NCBI GenBank assembly: GCA_021817875.1
Contig: JAKAFQ010000019.1
Location: 1 to 18,123, forward strand
From: Pseudomonadota bacterium
GTDB taxonomy: Bacteria > Pseudomonadota > Gammaproteobacteria > Steroidobacterales > Steroidobacteraceae
Length of the DNA: 18,123 bases
Direction of reading: 5' to 3'
A program made the position numbers and the translations under genes. The notes under the pieces were generated by a model that ran no database searches, was not told where the DNA came from, and saw nothing but the letters and a program-made list of their open reading frames with translations. Below, piece after piece: positions 6,400 to 14,764 of this stretch (positions are counted from its first letter, which is position 1; each line of letters starts with the position of its first letter).

Positions 6400-8898
6400 T
6401 CAGTGAAACTCGTAGCTGACATCGACCCCAATGGTAAGTGGACGATTGACCACGTAACGGGTGAATGCCGGGCTCACGAGCGTAATCTGTGGTTGCGGGT
6501 CGAGCAGTGCCTGAGTATTCGCCACGTTGTTGACGAACAACGCCATGGTCCAGCCCGTGCCTGAGTCGCGCTCGTTCCGTATGCCGAAGCGCAGGTTCGC
6601 GATGCTGTAGGCCGGCAGGTGCACCAGCACCTGATTGATATTCAACAGCGTGGCGGTCACTCCAAAGGGCAAATCGGTCCGGGCGCCGGTGTAATCATCC
6701 TCTACGGTGCCGAAAAGCGACATGCCGCTCGTCAGGTAATGTTCCCAGTGAAGTACCGCCGATCCGGACACCTGCGGGGTGTCCGGAATCCGCATGCCCG
6801 CCGGGATGCCGGTGATTCCGCTGCTTGCGACGAATCGCGCGTCGGTGTACGCCGCGTTCAGCGACAGGTCGAATCCGCCGGGCAACAGCGCCTGCAACTG
6901 CGCTTCGACGCCCTTGATGCGCGCATCACCACCGTTCACGGTGATTCCCCATCCTGCGACATTGGTGGCGACCTGCGGGTTGTTCCAGTCCTCTAGGTAA
7001 GCGTCGAGATCGGCAATCATGTGATGGTTGAACAGGAATGACTTCTCGCCGAGTTCGTAGCTCCATACCCGATCGGAGCTGAAAGTGGTCGGGGCCTGCA
7101 GCAATATGTTCGGATTGCAGTTCGTGGTCAGGAACACCTTCTGCTGAAGCTGGCACTCGTTGGTGACTTCCGCCGCGAACAACGGGTTGGTATTGCTTGC
7201 GGGAACCACCGGAACCGCTCCGGTGGTCGCGGTGGCGCCCCCGAGCCGAAATCCCTTGGAGACTTTGGCGTAAAGCATGTGATTCGCATCAATGTCGTAT
7301 GTCAACGTGAAGCTAGGAATGGTGCCGTTGGACGCGATCGATGCCGATGAGTGAAACGGTACCGTATCCCCGACAGTGCCGAACGGGCTTTGCAGGCCGA
7401 ACTCGCTGATGGACTGGGCAAGACTGTAATGGAAATGCCGCAGACCGACCGCGACGACGAAATGGGTGAGGAATCGCCACGACAAATGACCGTATACGGA
7501 ATTCTGGGTCATGACCTGCGGTGAACTCGCGACGTACGGATACGGTCCGCCGAAAAAGGCAACCGCCTGCGGCATCAGGGAGGAAATTCCCGTCACCGAA
7601 TGCAGATCCTGATAAAAATAGCCGACCACCCAATGCACCGGGCCGTTCGTGCTCGAGGCCGCGCGCAGCTCCTCGCTCAACTGCCGCGAATCGTCCGTCT
7701 CCGGAACGCCCGGACCACGGACGCTTTCGACGGGACCCAGGCCGCCGGCCGCCGCGTCGTATGCGGTAGAGACAGGTATGAAGGCGGCCAATTCCTCCGT
7801 CGGATCCTGAATATCCAGATAGTTTCTATGCCAGAAGCCGGTGGCGGATGTCAGGCTGAAGGTGGGCATCTGGTACTCCACCTTCAGGCTGCCGAGGCTG
7901 AAGCTGTCGCGCTGCGTCTCCGGCGTATCGTAAATCTCGTAATGGGCCTTGATCGCCGGCATTTGCGGATTCGTCGGGCTGCCGTTGACGTCAACCGCAG
8001 CCGGCGCGCCCTGGTTCGCGAGCTGGTACATCGCGATCGGTTCGATGGTGAGGTCAGAAACGGGTTTCCACAGCAGCTCGGCGCGAATCGCATCGATGCT
8101 CGTGGTGTTCACGCCGTTGAGCGCCTCCTGGAGCGGAGCGGTGTAGAAGTTGCTCGGGCGTTGTGGATTGGAATAGGGAGCATCGACGGTGACCGCGCCA
8201 TCCGCGAGCACCAGACGCTTGATCCAGCCGCTGTTTCGGGTGAACGAGCCGACGAGGCGCACCGCAGCGGTCCTGCCCAGTGGGATGTTGATCATCCCGT
8301 TTTCCTGGTGATTGAGACCGCCGCCGCCGGTGGTATCGGACAGCACCTCTTCGCCGCTGGCGGCGAATCTGCGCAGCTGAGGCGGCTTGGGAATCACCCG
8401 AACGGTGCCGCCCATGGAGCTCAAGCCGTAGAGCGTGCCCTGCGGTCCACGCAGCACCTCGACCCGCTCAATGTCGTAAAGACCGGGGTTCATGATTCCC
8501 TTGCCGATCTGGGAGCCCATGGCCGTCGACAGCGGGGTATCCCCGAAATAGACCCCCACCATCGACGAGTTGCCGCCCTGTGAATTCAGGCCACGCACTT
8601 CGAATTCCATCTGGCCGGGACCGCCGGGATTCCGTGTCGCCAGGCCGGGCACCGAGGTCACGAGGCTGTCCAGGTCGATGAGGCCGCGGGACGCGATTTG
8701 TGCGGAAGTGACCGCCGTGATGCTGATCGGTGTGGTCTGGACCGTGGTCCGTCTCCTGGTGGCGGTCACCACTATCTCCGCAAGACCCCCGGAGGGCGTG
8801 GCACGCACTGCGGCGGCAGCCCGGGCATCTCGTGTCGCGATACCTCCAACAGCCACTGCGACTGCCGCAGACAAAATGAGTTGAACTTTGCGCGTCAT
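6400..8898 (-). CDS. TonB-dependent outer membrane receptor, paralogue of the one at 17491
   Basis: An 832-residue TonB-dependent transporter; the ligand is unknown. The start is taken as the ATG at 8898, which opens a signal peptide (MTRKVQLILSAAVAVAVGG, cleavage near AR-A at about 26-27). The in-frame ATG at 8958 would put 20 hydrophilic residues in front of it. The TonB box is EIVVTATRRR at 41-50. The plug contains FEVRGLNSQGGNSSMVG at 99-115 and RVEVLRGPQGTLYGLSSMGG at 145-164, then the barrel to the stop at 6400, ending YEFH. The SSMGGT variant after GTLYG marks a receptor subfamily distinct from the first receptor (RNATGG). A C-x13-C pair in one barrel loop (CQLQQKVFLTTNC) could form a disulphide. 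It leads a probable two-gene unit with the SDR. The Shine-Dalgarno is weak. Confidence 0.94.
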   Translation of the reverse strand: MTRKVQLILSAAVAVAVGGIATRDARAAAAVRATPSGGLAEIVVTATRRRTTVQTTPISITAVTSAQIASRGLIDLDSLVTSVPGLATRNPGGPGQMEFEVRGLNSQGGNSSMVGVYFGDTPLSTAMGSQIGKGIMNPGLYDIERVEVLRGPQGTLYGLSSMGGTVRVIPKPPQLRRFAASGEEVLSDTTGGGGLNHQENGMINIPLGRTAAVRLVGSFTRNSGWIKRLVLADGAVTVDAPYSNPQRPSNFYTAPLQEALNGVNTTSIDAIRAELLWKPVSDLTIEPIAMYQLANQGAPAAVDVNGSPTNPQMPAIKAHYEIYDTPETQRDSFSLGSLKVEYQMPTFSLTSATGFWHRNYLDIQDPTEELAAFIPVSTAYDAAAGGLGPVESVRGPGVPETDDSRQLSEELRAASSTNGPVHWVVGYFYQDLHSVTGISSLMPQAVAFFGGPYPYVASSPQVMTQNSVYGHLSWRFLTHFVVAVGLRHFHYSLAQSISEFGLQSPFGTVGDTVPFHSSASIASNGTIPSFTLTYDIDANHMLYAKVSKGFRLGGATATTGAVPVVPASNTNPLFAAEVTNECQLQQKVFLTTNCNPNILLQAPTTFSSDRVWSYELGEKSFLFNHHMIADLDAYLEDWNNPQVATNVAGWGITVNGGDARIKGVEAQLQALLPGGFDLSLNAAYTDARFVASSGITGIPAGMRIPDTPQVSGSAVLHWEHYLTSGMSLFGTVEDDYTGARTDLPFGVTATLLNINQVLVHLPAYSIANLRFGIRNERDSGTGWTMALFVNNVANTQALLDPQPQITLVSPAFTRYVVNRPLTIGVDVSYEFH

Positions 8899-8901
8899 GT
8901 T

Positions 8902-8911
8902 ACGGTACCGT
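8902..8911. promoter_or_regulatory. Palindrome ACGGTACCGT beside the receptor start
   Basis: A perfect 10-bp palindrome 3 nt upstream of the preferred start codon at 8898, in the place where a ribosome binding site would normally be. It could be an operator or an RNA fold limiting initiation, but a 10-bp palindrome can also arise by chance. Confidence 0.22.
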
Positions 8912-9212
8912 TCAAAGTGAACTGAGGCGAGGCTTTGCGGCAGGTCCAGCGTGTCCATGGCGGCCCCGCGAGCCGCCGGATGCCCGCCGCGGTCCAGGAA
9001 TTGGAAATCCCTGTCCCCCGAAGGACTCGCTGCGCCGTGATGTTAGTGGGCCGTCGAGGGTGGCGCGATCCGATGCGCGAAGACGCTGTACGTTTTCGGA
9101 AGCGTTGCGCAGCCGGCCGCGACGAGCACGGACGGAGACCGGTCAGTGACGGGCGGACCGGTGCCCATTGCCGATACTGAACGATGACACCCGCCGGGGC
9201 ATTGCACTGATG

Positions 9213-9243
9213 CCCTGCGTGGCACGGTCGCGGCCGTGCAGGG
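9213..9243 (-). terminator. Terminator-like hairpin after the kinase gene
   Basis: Just 4 nt after the kinase stop, GCACGG and CCGTGC (9222-9239) pair around a 6-nt loop. CCCT/AGGG extend the stem outside a small bulge, and an alternative CCCTGC/GCAGGG pairing is possible. It marks a sensible 3' end for the three-gene operon. The lack of a T tract keeps the terminator call tentative. Confidence 0.42.
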
Positions 9244-9247
9244 TCTG

Positions 9248-10267
9248 TCAATCGAGATAGTCTGAGGCGGCCGCCAATGCCAGCTCTATCAACTGCGGAG
9301 TCAGATCGCGCGCCACCTGTTCTCCGTGCCGGGTGTGTACCCACCCCAGATATGTGGTGCCCCGCACCGCGAGAAACAGCGGCAGCAGGCTGATGTGCTC
9401 ATCCGGCAGCGGGCGGCGGCGCCGGTAGCCCGCGATAAGGGCATCGCGCGCATCTTCATAGAACGGCTCGCGCCGAATGAAGTATAGCGAGGTCGCCAGC
9501 TCGAACATGTGCCATCCGAACCCGAAGTCATCGAAGTCGATGAGCCGCGGGCTCGCGCCGCTCACCAGAATGTTCTCCGGGACCAGGTCGGCATGAATGA
9601 GCCCGAAACGATCCGCGCCGGTACCGAAATTCGGCAGGTCGCATTGCAGGCGCGCGCGCAGCCTGCGCAAGATGGCCGCTTCGTGGCGAGCCAACGCCCC
9701 GAGCTCCCAGAATCGTCCCCACAGCGGACGCTCCCCGACGAGGCCCTCCGCGTCCCAGGCGTGACGCACGAAGCCCGTTGGTGGCGACCATGCCGACGCC
9801 TGGTTGTGCATTGCGGCAGCCAGCTCTCCGACGACGCCGTAGACCTGCTGAACGTCTGCCTCCACCCCGTGCATATGCTCGCCCAGGGCGCCGAGCATGT
9901 TTCCCTCTATCCAGCGCAGCACATCGACCTGGTGAGGGACGGGCACCTCTGCCGTGCTTGCGAGCGCAAAGCCGCGACCCGCACGCGTCGGCACGAACGC
10001 GGGCACTTCGATCCCGGATTCGTCGAGCGCCCGCAACCACATGTATTCGGATTCCAGGGCGGCGTCGGTGTGATAGCCGTGTCGATGCACGCGCAGCGCC
10101 ACTCGTTTGCCGTCCCGCAGCTGCACGGCGAACACGGCATTTTCGCGCACCTTCAGCGGTTCGACGCTGCCAACGTCGAGATTCCATTGGTCGAGCGCCG
10201 CGATGGCGAGTGCACGCAGCCGACGCAGACGCTCTTCGGGTGTAAGGACGGCAAGCGATTCGATCAC
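9248..10267 (-). CDS. APH-family small-molecule kinase (probable amino-alcohol or hydroxylysine kinase)
   Basis: A cytoplasmic phosphotransferase of 339 residues with the aminoglycoside-phosphotransferase/choline-kinase fold. The start is GTG 10267, supported by GGAAG at 10281-10277 with 9-nt spacing. Nucleotide-binding lobe: ENAVFAV (42-48), ALRVHR (57-62) and a Glu in LESEYMWL (71-78). The catalytic loop is LIHADLVPENIL at 223-234 (H225, D227, N232), and the metal-binding segment is LIDFDDFG at 242-249 (D244). The overall layout resembles the SrkA/homoserine-kinase-II/hydroxylysine-kinase branch, not antibiotic-resistance enzymes. It follows the phospho-lyase-like PLP gene by only 14 nt, so translation is probably coupled. 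That pairing mirrors the animal hydroxylysine kinase/phospho-lyase and ethanolamine kinase/phospho-lyase pathways, so I infer ATP-dependent phosphorylation of an amino alcohol. Confidence 0.9.
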   Translation of the reverse strand: MIESLAVLTPEERLRRLRALAIAALDQWNLDVGSVEPLKVRENAVFAVQLRDGKRVALRVHRHGYHTDAALESEYMWLRALDESGIEVPAFVPTRAGRGFALASTAEVPVPHQVDVLRWIEGNMLGALGEHMHGVEADVQQVYGVVGELAAAMHNQASAWSPPTGFVRHAWDAEGLVGERPLWGRFWELGALARHEAAILRRLRARLQCDLPNFGTGADRFGLIHADLVPENILVSGASPRLIDFDDFGFGWHMFELATSLYFIRREPFYEDARDALIAGYRRRRPLPDEHISLLPLFLAVRGTTYLGWVHTRHGEQVARDLTPQLIELALAAASDYLD

Positions 10268-10276
10268 GTGGTACGA

Positions 10277-10281
10277 CTTCC
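10277..10281 (-). promoter_or_regulatory. Ribosome binding site of the kinase gene
   Basis: GGAAG begins directly after the TGA stop of the PLP gene and lies 9 nt before the GTG at 10267. It decides the GTG start and suggests that ribosomes finishing the upstream gene feed the kinase. Confidence 0.6.
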
Positions 10282-11562
10282 TCAGACCGCGGCCAGCACC
10301 TGGTCCAGCGTCTCGAGCAGCAGATCGGCGTGCTCGGTGGTGAATGGCATCGGTGGGCGGATTTTCAGAATGTTGTCGTGCCGGCCGATCCGGCTCAGAA
10401 GTACGCCGTGCGCGCGCATCGCGTTGACGACCCGACGGGTCTCGGCCGTGGCCGGCTCCGTCGTGATGCCGTCACGAACCAGCTCCACCGCAAAAAACAG
10501 CCCCTGTCCGCGGACGTCGCCGATCAACGGATAGCGCGTCTGCAGGCGTTTCAAGCCGGCCAACACGTACGCGCCTACGCGCTGTGCGTTGTCCAGCAGA
10601 CGTTCCTCGCGCAGCACATCCAGAACCGCGAGGCCCACGGCGCACGACACGGGATTGCCGCCGAAGGTGTTGAAATACATGTTTTCGCGCGTGAATCGTT
10701 CGACCAGATCGCCGCTCGCCACGACACCCGCGAGAGGGTGTCCGTTTCCCATGGGCTTGCCGAGCGTGACGATGTCGGGAGTGACGCCATGCGCCTGATG
10801 ACCCCACATGTGGCTGCCGAACCGTCCGAATCCCGCCTGGACTTCATCGGCGATAAACAGCCCGCCGGCGGCGCGGCTGAGGCTCGCAACCCGCGACAGG
10901 TAGCCCGCGGGCAGCGTCGGCAGCCCCTCGCTCGAGAACGCCGAGCACAGCAGGATGCCGGCAAAACCCACCCCATCTCGTCCGAAGTCCTCGATCGCCT
11001 GCTGTACCTGATCCGCATAGGTCTGCGCGAGTTGCGCGTCACTGCGCCCTTTGCGGTCACGATAGGGGTCCGGTGCGGGAATATTGCGCACATAGGGTCC
11101 GCGTTTCTCCCGCGGGGTGAATACCGAACTCATGGCACTGACTGCGGCGGAGTTGCCATGGTACGCAAAATCAGTCGAGATGATGCCCAGGCAGCCGGTG
11201 GTTTCGCGTGCCATCCGCAGGGCCAGCTCGTTCGCTTCGGTGCCGGTGCAGCAGAACAGCACGTTGGACAGCGGCGCATCGAATGTCGCAAGCAATCGCT
11301 CCGCGTACACCACGACGTTCTCATGCAGGTAGCGGGTATGGGTGTTGAGGGTCATCGCCTGCTTGCACAACGCATCGACTATGCGCGGATGACAGTGGCC
11401 GACGTGCGGCACATTATTGTAGGCATCCAGGTAGCGACGACCTTGCGCATCCCACAACCAGACGCCCTCGCCGCGCACAAGTTGCAGCGGCTTATCATAA
11501 AACAGCGGCGAATTGCGTCCGAGGACGCTCATGCGCCGCGTGAGTAATTCGTCATCGCGCAT
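10282..11562 (-). CDS. Class-III PLP enzyme, probable amino-alcohol-phosphate phospho-lyase (ETNPPL/PHYKPL-like)
   Basis: A 426-residue PLP enzyme of aminotransferase class III. Key residues: TGTEAN (106-111) for the PLP phosphate, YHG (134-136) stacking on the ring, DE in IADEVQ (239-240) and the Schiff-base Lys269 in GKPMGNGHP. Several stretches, recalled by eye, match animal ethanolamine-phosphate and phosphohydroxylysine phospho-lyases far better than ordinary omega-transaminases: NNVPHVGHCHP (49-59), LNTHTRYLH (72-80), YFNTFGGNPVSCAVGLAVLD (296-315) and LKIRPPM (399-405). Those enzymes remove phosphate and ammonia from an amino-alcohol phosphate, leaving an aldehyde. The adjacent kinase would supply that substrate. 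It lies 39 nt after the MFS gene and 14 nt before the kinase, one operon. Alternatively it is a true transaminase; automatic pipelines would probably say aspartate aminotransferase family. The start ATG has a weak Shine-Dalgarno. Confidence 0.9.
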   Translation of the reverse strand: MRDDELLTRRMSVLGRNSPLFYDKPLQLVRGEGVWLWDAQGRRYLDAYNNVPHVGHCHPRIVDALCKQAMTLNTHTRYLHENVVVYAERLLATFDAPLSNVLFCCTGTEANELALRMARETTGCLGIISTDFAYHGNSAAVSAMSSVFTPREKRGPYVRNIPAPDPYRDRKGRSDAQLAQTYADQVQQAIEDFGRDGVGFAGILLCSAFSSEGLPTLPAGYLSRVASLSRAAGGLFIADEVQAGFGRFGSHMWGHQAHGVTPDIVTLGKPMGNGHPLAGVVASGDLVERFTRENMYFNTFGGNPVSCAVGLAVLDVLREERLLDNAQRVGAYVLAGLKRLQTRYPLIGDVRGQGLFFAVELVRDGITTEPATAETRRVVNAMRAHGVLLSRIGRHDNILKIRPPMPFTTEHADLLLETLDQVLAAV

Positions 11563-11601
11563 GGGGTTTCCAGGAAATGAGATTGATCATGGTTCGGCGA
11601 T

Positions 11602-12774
11602 TCAGGCGGTCGTCGTCAGGCGTCGGCGCACCATCACCGGCGGTAGAATCGCCAGCCAGCTCAGCACGAAGAGAACCAGGCCGATTTTATTGATGTTCGT
11701 GTAGGTTCCAGGCACGAGAGTTGCCGCGGCGAGGGCCGGGCCGATGGCAAGCCCGAGCATCTGCGCCGCGACGGCATAGGCCACGAGGCGTCCGCTGCGA
11801 TCGAAGCTCGCCATCGCTCCGAGCAGAAATGGCTGGGTCAAATTCCACAGCAGGTTGTATAAGCAGACCACGATTGCGTACACGGCGTAGCTCATCTGTC
11901 CGAATAAGAACAGCAGGCATCCGGCGCCACCGAGGATGCCGATGGTGAGCGGTCGCAGATGACCGTAGCGATGGCCCGCCCATGCGGGTAACAGCGCGCC
12001 GGCCACGCCGGCGATCTGCGACAGCATCAATCCGGTCGCCACCTGTTGTTCGCCGAGCCCGGCGGCAGTTCCGATCAGGAACAGGTAGGCCCAGACCACC
12101 CCCTGGGCGGTGAAGTACACGAACATCGCCACTACGGCGGACAGTTGAAACCGGCCCGGAACATTGACCGCATCGGGGCCCGCGACGGCTTCGGCATGGC
12201 CGTTGCGGGGAAGCGCCTTCACGAACGGCAGCCCGAAAAGCGGAAAAACGGCAAAGAAGGCCAACGGACCCGCCATGGCGGTGTGCGCATACGCCACGGG
12301 CATCAGATAAAGCATCGCGGCCCCGTAGAACATCACACAGGCGATCAGGATCCCGAAATTGCGGTCGGGGCTCGACGTCATGCCAATGGTTGTGAAGCTC
12401 AGCGAAACGAGGCCGCCGGCTCCTGCTCCGGCGAGAAATCGTAGCGCCACGAACCATGCGTGGTCATGCACCCCGATGCACAGTGCATTGGCGACTGCCA
12501 TGGCGAGCAGCGAAACCGCGGTGATGATGCGCCAATTGAAGCGATGAGAGAAAAATGTCATCAGGACCGTCGTGGCCGTGATCCCCCAGACTTCAATCGA
12601 GGCCACGTACCCGGCGCCCTGGCTGCCGAATCCCAGTTGCGTCACCAGGCCCTGGACGAATCCAGGCTGTACGATGAAGACCTCCGGTCCTATGACGCCG
12701 ATCAGGATCGCTGCGAACAGGCGAGCCCGCTCATCCGTGCTGCGCTGGCTGCTCGTGCCGGTGCTCGAAGTCAT
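11602..12774 (-). CDS. MFS transporter, first gene of the kinase/phospho-lyase operon
   Basis: A 390-residue inner-membrane carrier with the 12-helix MFS pattern. Hydrophobic segments run from about residue 18 to 380, a hydrophilic central loop covers about 186-210, and LRFLAGAGAGGLVSL (111-125) looks like the helix-4 signature. Motif A is degenerate (FFSHRFNWR near 74-82). The N-terminal 17 residues are polar and Ser/Thr-rich, as expected for a cytoplasmic tail. The substrate is unknown. Its place at the head of the operon suggests that it moves the substrate of the kinase, or exports a by-product. The ATG at 12774 has only a weak Shine-Dalgarno (GGAATGA region). The next gene starts 39 nt beyond its stop. 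Confidence 0.92.
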   Translation of the reverse strand: MTSSTGTSSQRSTDERARLFAAILIGVIGPEVFIVQPGFVQGLVTQLGFGSQGAGYVASIEVWGITATTVLMTFFSHRFNWRIITAVSLLAMAVANALCIGVHDHAWFVALRFLAGAGAGGLVSLSFTTIGMTSSPDRNFGILIACVMFYGAAMLYLMPVAYAHTAMAGPLAFFAVFPLFGLPFVKALPRNGHAEAVAGPDAVNVPGRFQLSAVVAMFVYFTAQGVVWAYLFLIGTAAGLGEQQVATGLMLSQIAGVAGALLPAWAGHRYGHLRPLTIGILGGAGCLLFLFGQMSYAVYAIVVCLYNLLWNLTQPFLLGAMASFDRSGRLVAYAVAAQMLGLAIGPALAAATLVPGTYTNINKIGLVLFVLSWLAILPPVMVRRRLTTTA

Positions 12775-13489
12775 CGTCGATCATTCCAGCTGTCGGAAAT
12801 TGATGATGCAAAACGCCACATCGCGAACCGCTGCGGTGGCATATGCGCGTGAAGCGGCAACACCGGGGCAATCAATGCGTGCCACCGCCGTGGACGGCGC
12901 ACGGTGTTCCAATGGCAAGCCGAGGATTTTGAGCTCGATGGGGTTCGCGCGCTCGTGCAAAACGTCGACACATTCTCGTCCTTTTTCACGGCGAGCGGAA
13001 ACCGGCCCACCGGAAGGGCGTGATCCCCCATGCGCTTCCGATGGGCGGATGCGCGTACGGGGCGGCGCGGCGTGCATCTGCTTCGCGGCAAATTTCTCGT
13101 CCGCGCACCTGCTGAATCGCCACGCAGCCGTGCCCTGTCGCCGCCAGGGTGGGCAGTGGCGTGCTGATGGCCGAGCGTATTGCCGGACGCGAGCGGGTGC
13201 GAGCCGGTATGCGAAATGGCGGTACGCCATCGGCAATGAACATCGATCGTACAGGGACGCGCCACCAGGGCAAATTGGCGGGCAGGGGGCGGAACGGCGT
13301 GCACGACGCCGTGATCGTGCCGGCGCGGCGTCATCGCGCATGCCGGCCGGGTCATTTTCGAGCGGAGGGATGAGTGCCCCGGCGGGAAGGCGCAGATGCG
13401 CGCATGGGCCCCGGTGCGGAACCGGCCACGCGATCCGCGAGTGTCGTGCGGCGCCCGGCATCGACGGCAGGTTGGAGTCCACGGAGTCC
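12775..13489. other. 715-bp intergenic region upstream of the MFS operon, no recognisable gene
   Basis: This region lies between the AraC gene and the MFS operon, both on the minus strand. It is unusually long for a compact bacterial genome. A 262-codon minus-strand frame ends at 12781. Its last 60 or so residues look somewhat protein-like, but its third-position GC bias is weak and no motif is recognised. It may be a decayed gene or only a spurious frame. The operon promoter and AraC target sites should be here, but no convincing -35/-10 pair was found. Confidence 0.45.
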
Positions 13490-14506
13490 TTAATCGCAGG
13501 CGCTTGCCGTGCCGCGTCGCAAAGTCGCCGAGGGCGTCTCGCCGAATTGCTGGCGATAATAACGGGCATAGCGTCCGAAATTGACGATCCCGAGATTCTC
13601 CATCAGCGCCGTCACGTTCTGACCGGGTTCGGCGCAGAGAAGTGATTGATGCAGAGCCTGAATTCGGGCGCGCCGCAGGAATTCAGCCGGCGTTTTGCCG
13701 TAAGCCTGCCGAAACCCGAGTTGAAGCGTTCGCGTCGAAGTCCCGACGCGGGAGGCAATTTCAGATACCGAGCGGATCTCGGGCAGGCGACTCTTGATAT
13801 ACTCGCGGGCACGCCGTACATACCATGGGACGGATCGATCGAGATTGGCCCGCAGCGCTGCCGTATAGTTGTGGGGCGCGTGAACCAGGAGCAACTCGAG
13901 CATCGTTCGTGAATACTGGTGTCGCATCTGCATGGAGTCCAAAACCTCGGGGGCGGACGCGGAAAGCTGGCAGATGTGCCCCAGCAGCCGCTGCCATGCC
14001 CGCGCAAAGGCGCAATCGGCGGCAATCGGCAGGTCGAACCGCAGTTCATTCTGCAGGCGCCGGCCCAGCTTTTCGACCAGGATTGTTTCCACTGCCTGCC
14101 GGGAAATGCGTGCCGTGAGGTGACGGCATTGCGCCGTCATTCTCATCTCGGTCGTCTCGGAGGGACAGGTGATCGTGACGTGATGGGGGGAGGTCACCAC
14201 GCAACGCTCACCGCTGTGCAGATACCCTTCGCCGGCAATGGGCCATTCCACCAGAAAGTAGTCTTGGACGCAGCCTACTTCGATGGCGACGTCGAAGCCG
14301 TATTGCACGTAGAACAGCGCGCATTCGCCAAGGTCGACCGCGGAAAATACGCAGTTGAATGTGCGCGCATGGCGATCCAGCGGGTGCAGACGGTGCGGAC
14401 AGGTCAATCCGCTCATCAGATGAACGGCATCGTGTACGGTATTTGTCTGACCGATCCGATGAGGATTCGGAATATATGGCAGATCTCCCGAGCTGATTTC
14501 GATCAT
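13490..14506 (-). CDS. AraC-family transcriptional regulator
   Basis: A 338-residue regulator. The ATG at 14506 has GAGG about 5 nt upstream. Residues about 30-215 form an AraC-binding-like (cupin-type) ligand domain of the kind found in FeaR-like and AndR-like activators. The C-terminal DNA-binding domain has two helix-turn-helix units: VSEIASRVGTSTRTLQLGFR (247-266) and VTALMENLGIVNFGRYARYY (298-317), followed by FGETPSATLRR. The second unit carries the usual family signature F-x3-F/Y with GETPS, so DNA binding should be intact. Members often activate catabolic genes for amines and aromatic compounds. It stands between the amino-alcohol operon and the ethanolamine-permease-like gene, so both are plausible targets; that is inference from context. 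Confidence 0.93.
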   Translation of the reverse strand: MIEISSGDLPYIPNPHRIGQTNTVHDAVHLMSGLTCPHRLHPLDRHARTFNCVFSAVDLGECALFYVQYGFDVAIEVGCVQDYFLVEWPIAGEGYLHSGERCVVTSPHHVTITCPSETTEMRMTAQCRHLTARISRQAVETILVEKLGRRLQNELRFDLPIAADCAFARAWQRLLGHICQLSASAPEVLDSMQMRHQYSRTMLELLLVHAPHNYTAALRANLDRSVPWYVRRAREYIKSRLPEIRSVSEIASRVGTSTRTLQLGFRQAYGKTPAEFLRRARIQALHQSLLCAEPGQNVTALMENLGIVNFGRYARYYRQQFGETPSATLRRGTASACD

Positions 14507-14739
14507 GCCGGCCTCGCGATCAGAGCGGGGGAGGGGATACGAGCCAACCGCCGAAGTGGATGGATGGTTTCAGCGTGACTCCGCGCGTGTTGACCGCCTG
14601 CCGATGTACGTTGCGTCGCTGGCGATGGCAGAACCCGCGGATTCGGGTGCCTGGAACCATGATCGGCGGAAGGGCGAATTGCGGAATGGACGCGCGCTGA
14701 CGACCCGGCGCCACTCGGGCTTTCATTACCGGGTGTCCG

Positions 14740-14764
14740 GCCGCGACCCCGTCCGGGTCGCGGC
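14740..14764. other. Perfect 10-bp-stem hairpin upstream of the AraC gene
   Basis: GCCGCGACCC (14740-14749) and GGGTCGCGGC (14755-14764) pair perfectly around a 5-nt loop. Neither strand has a T tract next to it, so it is not a classical terminator. If the minus-strand promoter at 15222-15250 is used, this hairpin lies in the AraC mRNA leader, about 230 nt before the start codon. Confidence 0.6.

Larger units (their letters stand above)
8899..9247. other. 349-bp intergenic region upstream of the second TonB receptor
   Basis: This region lies between the kinase stop and the receptor start, both on the minus strand. It contains the kinase-proximal hairpin (9213-9243) and a 10-bp palindrome next to the receptor start (8902-8911). 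No convincing promoter could be matched, although the receptor probably has its own here. No gene was recognised. Confidence 0.5.

Noticed and set aside
7600..8583. 327-codon plus-strand open frame
   Set aside because: Antisense to the second TonB receptor; the translation is rich in Arg/His/Val without any motif.
9246..9251. Consensus TTGACA on the minus strand at the kinase stop
   Set aside because: The hexamer at 17-nt spacing is ACCGTG, not a -10 element. Probably chance.
10330..11547. 405-codon plus-strand open frame
   Set aside because: Fully antisense to the strongly supported PLP enzyme gene; no motifs and no ribosome binding site. It is a shadow frame of a high-GC gene.
12572..13645. 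357-codon plus-strand open frame across the MFS 5' end, the gap and the AraC 3' end
   Set aside because: Low-complexity Arg/Ala/Ser-rich translation, no domain, and it overlaps two real genes antisense.
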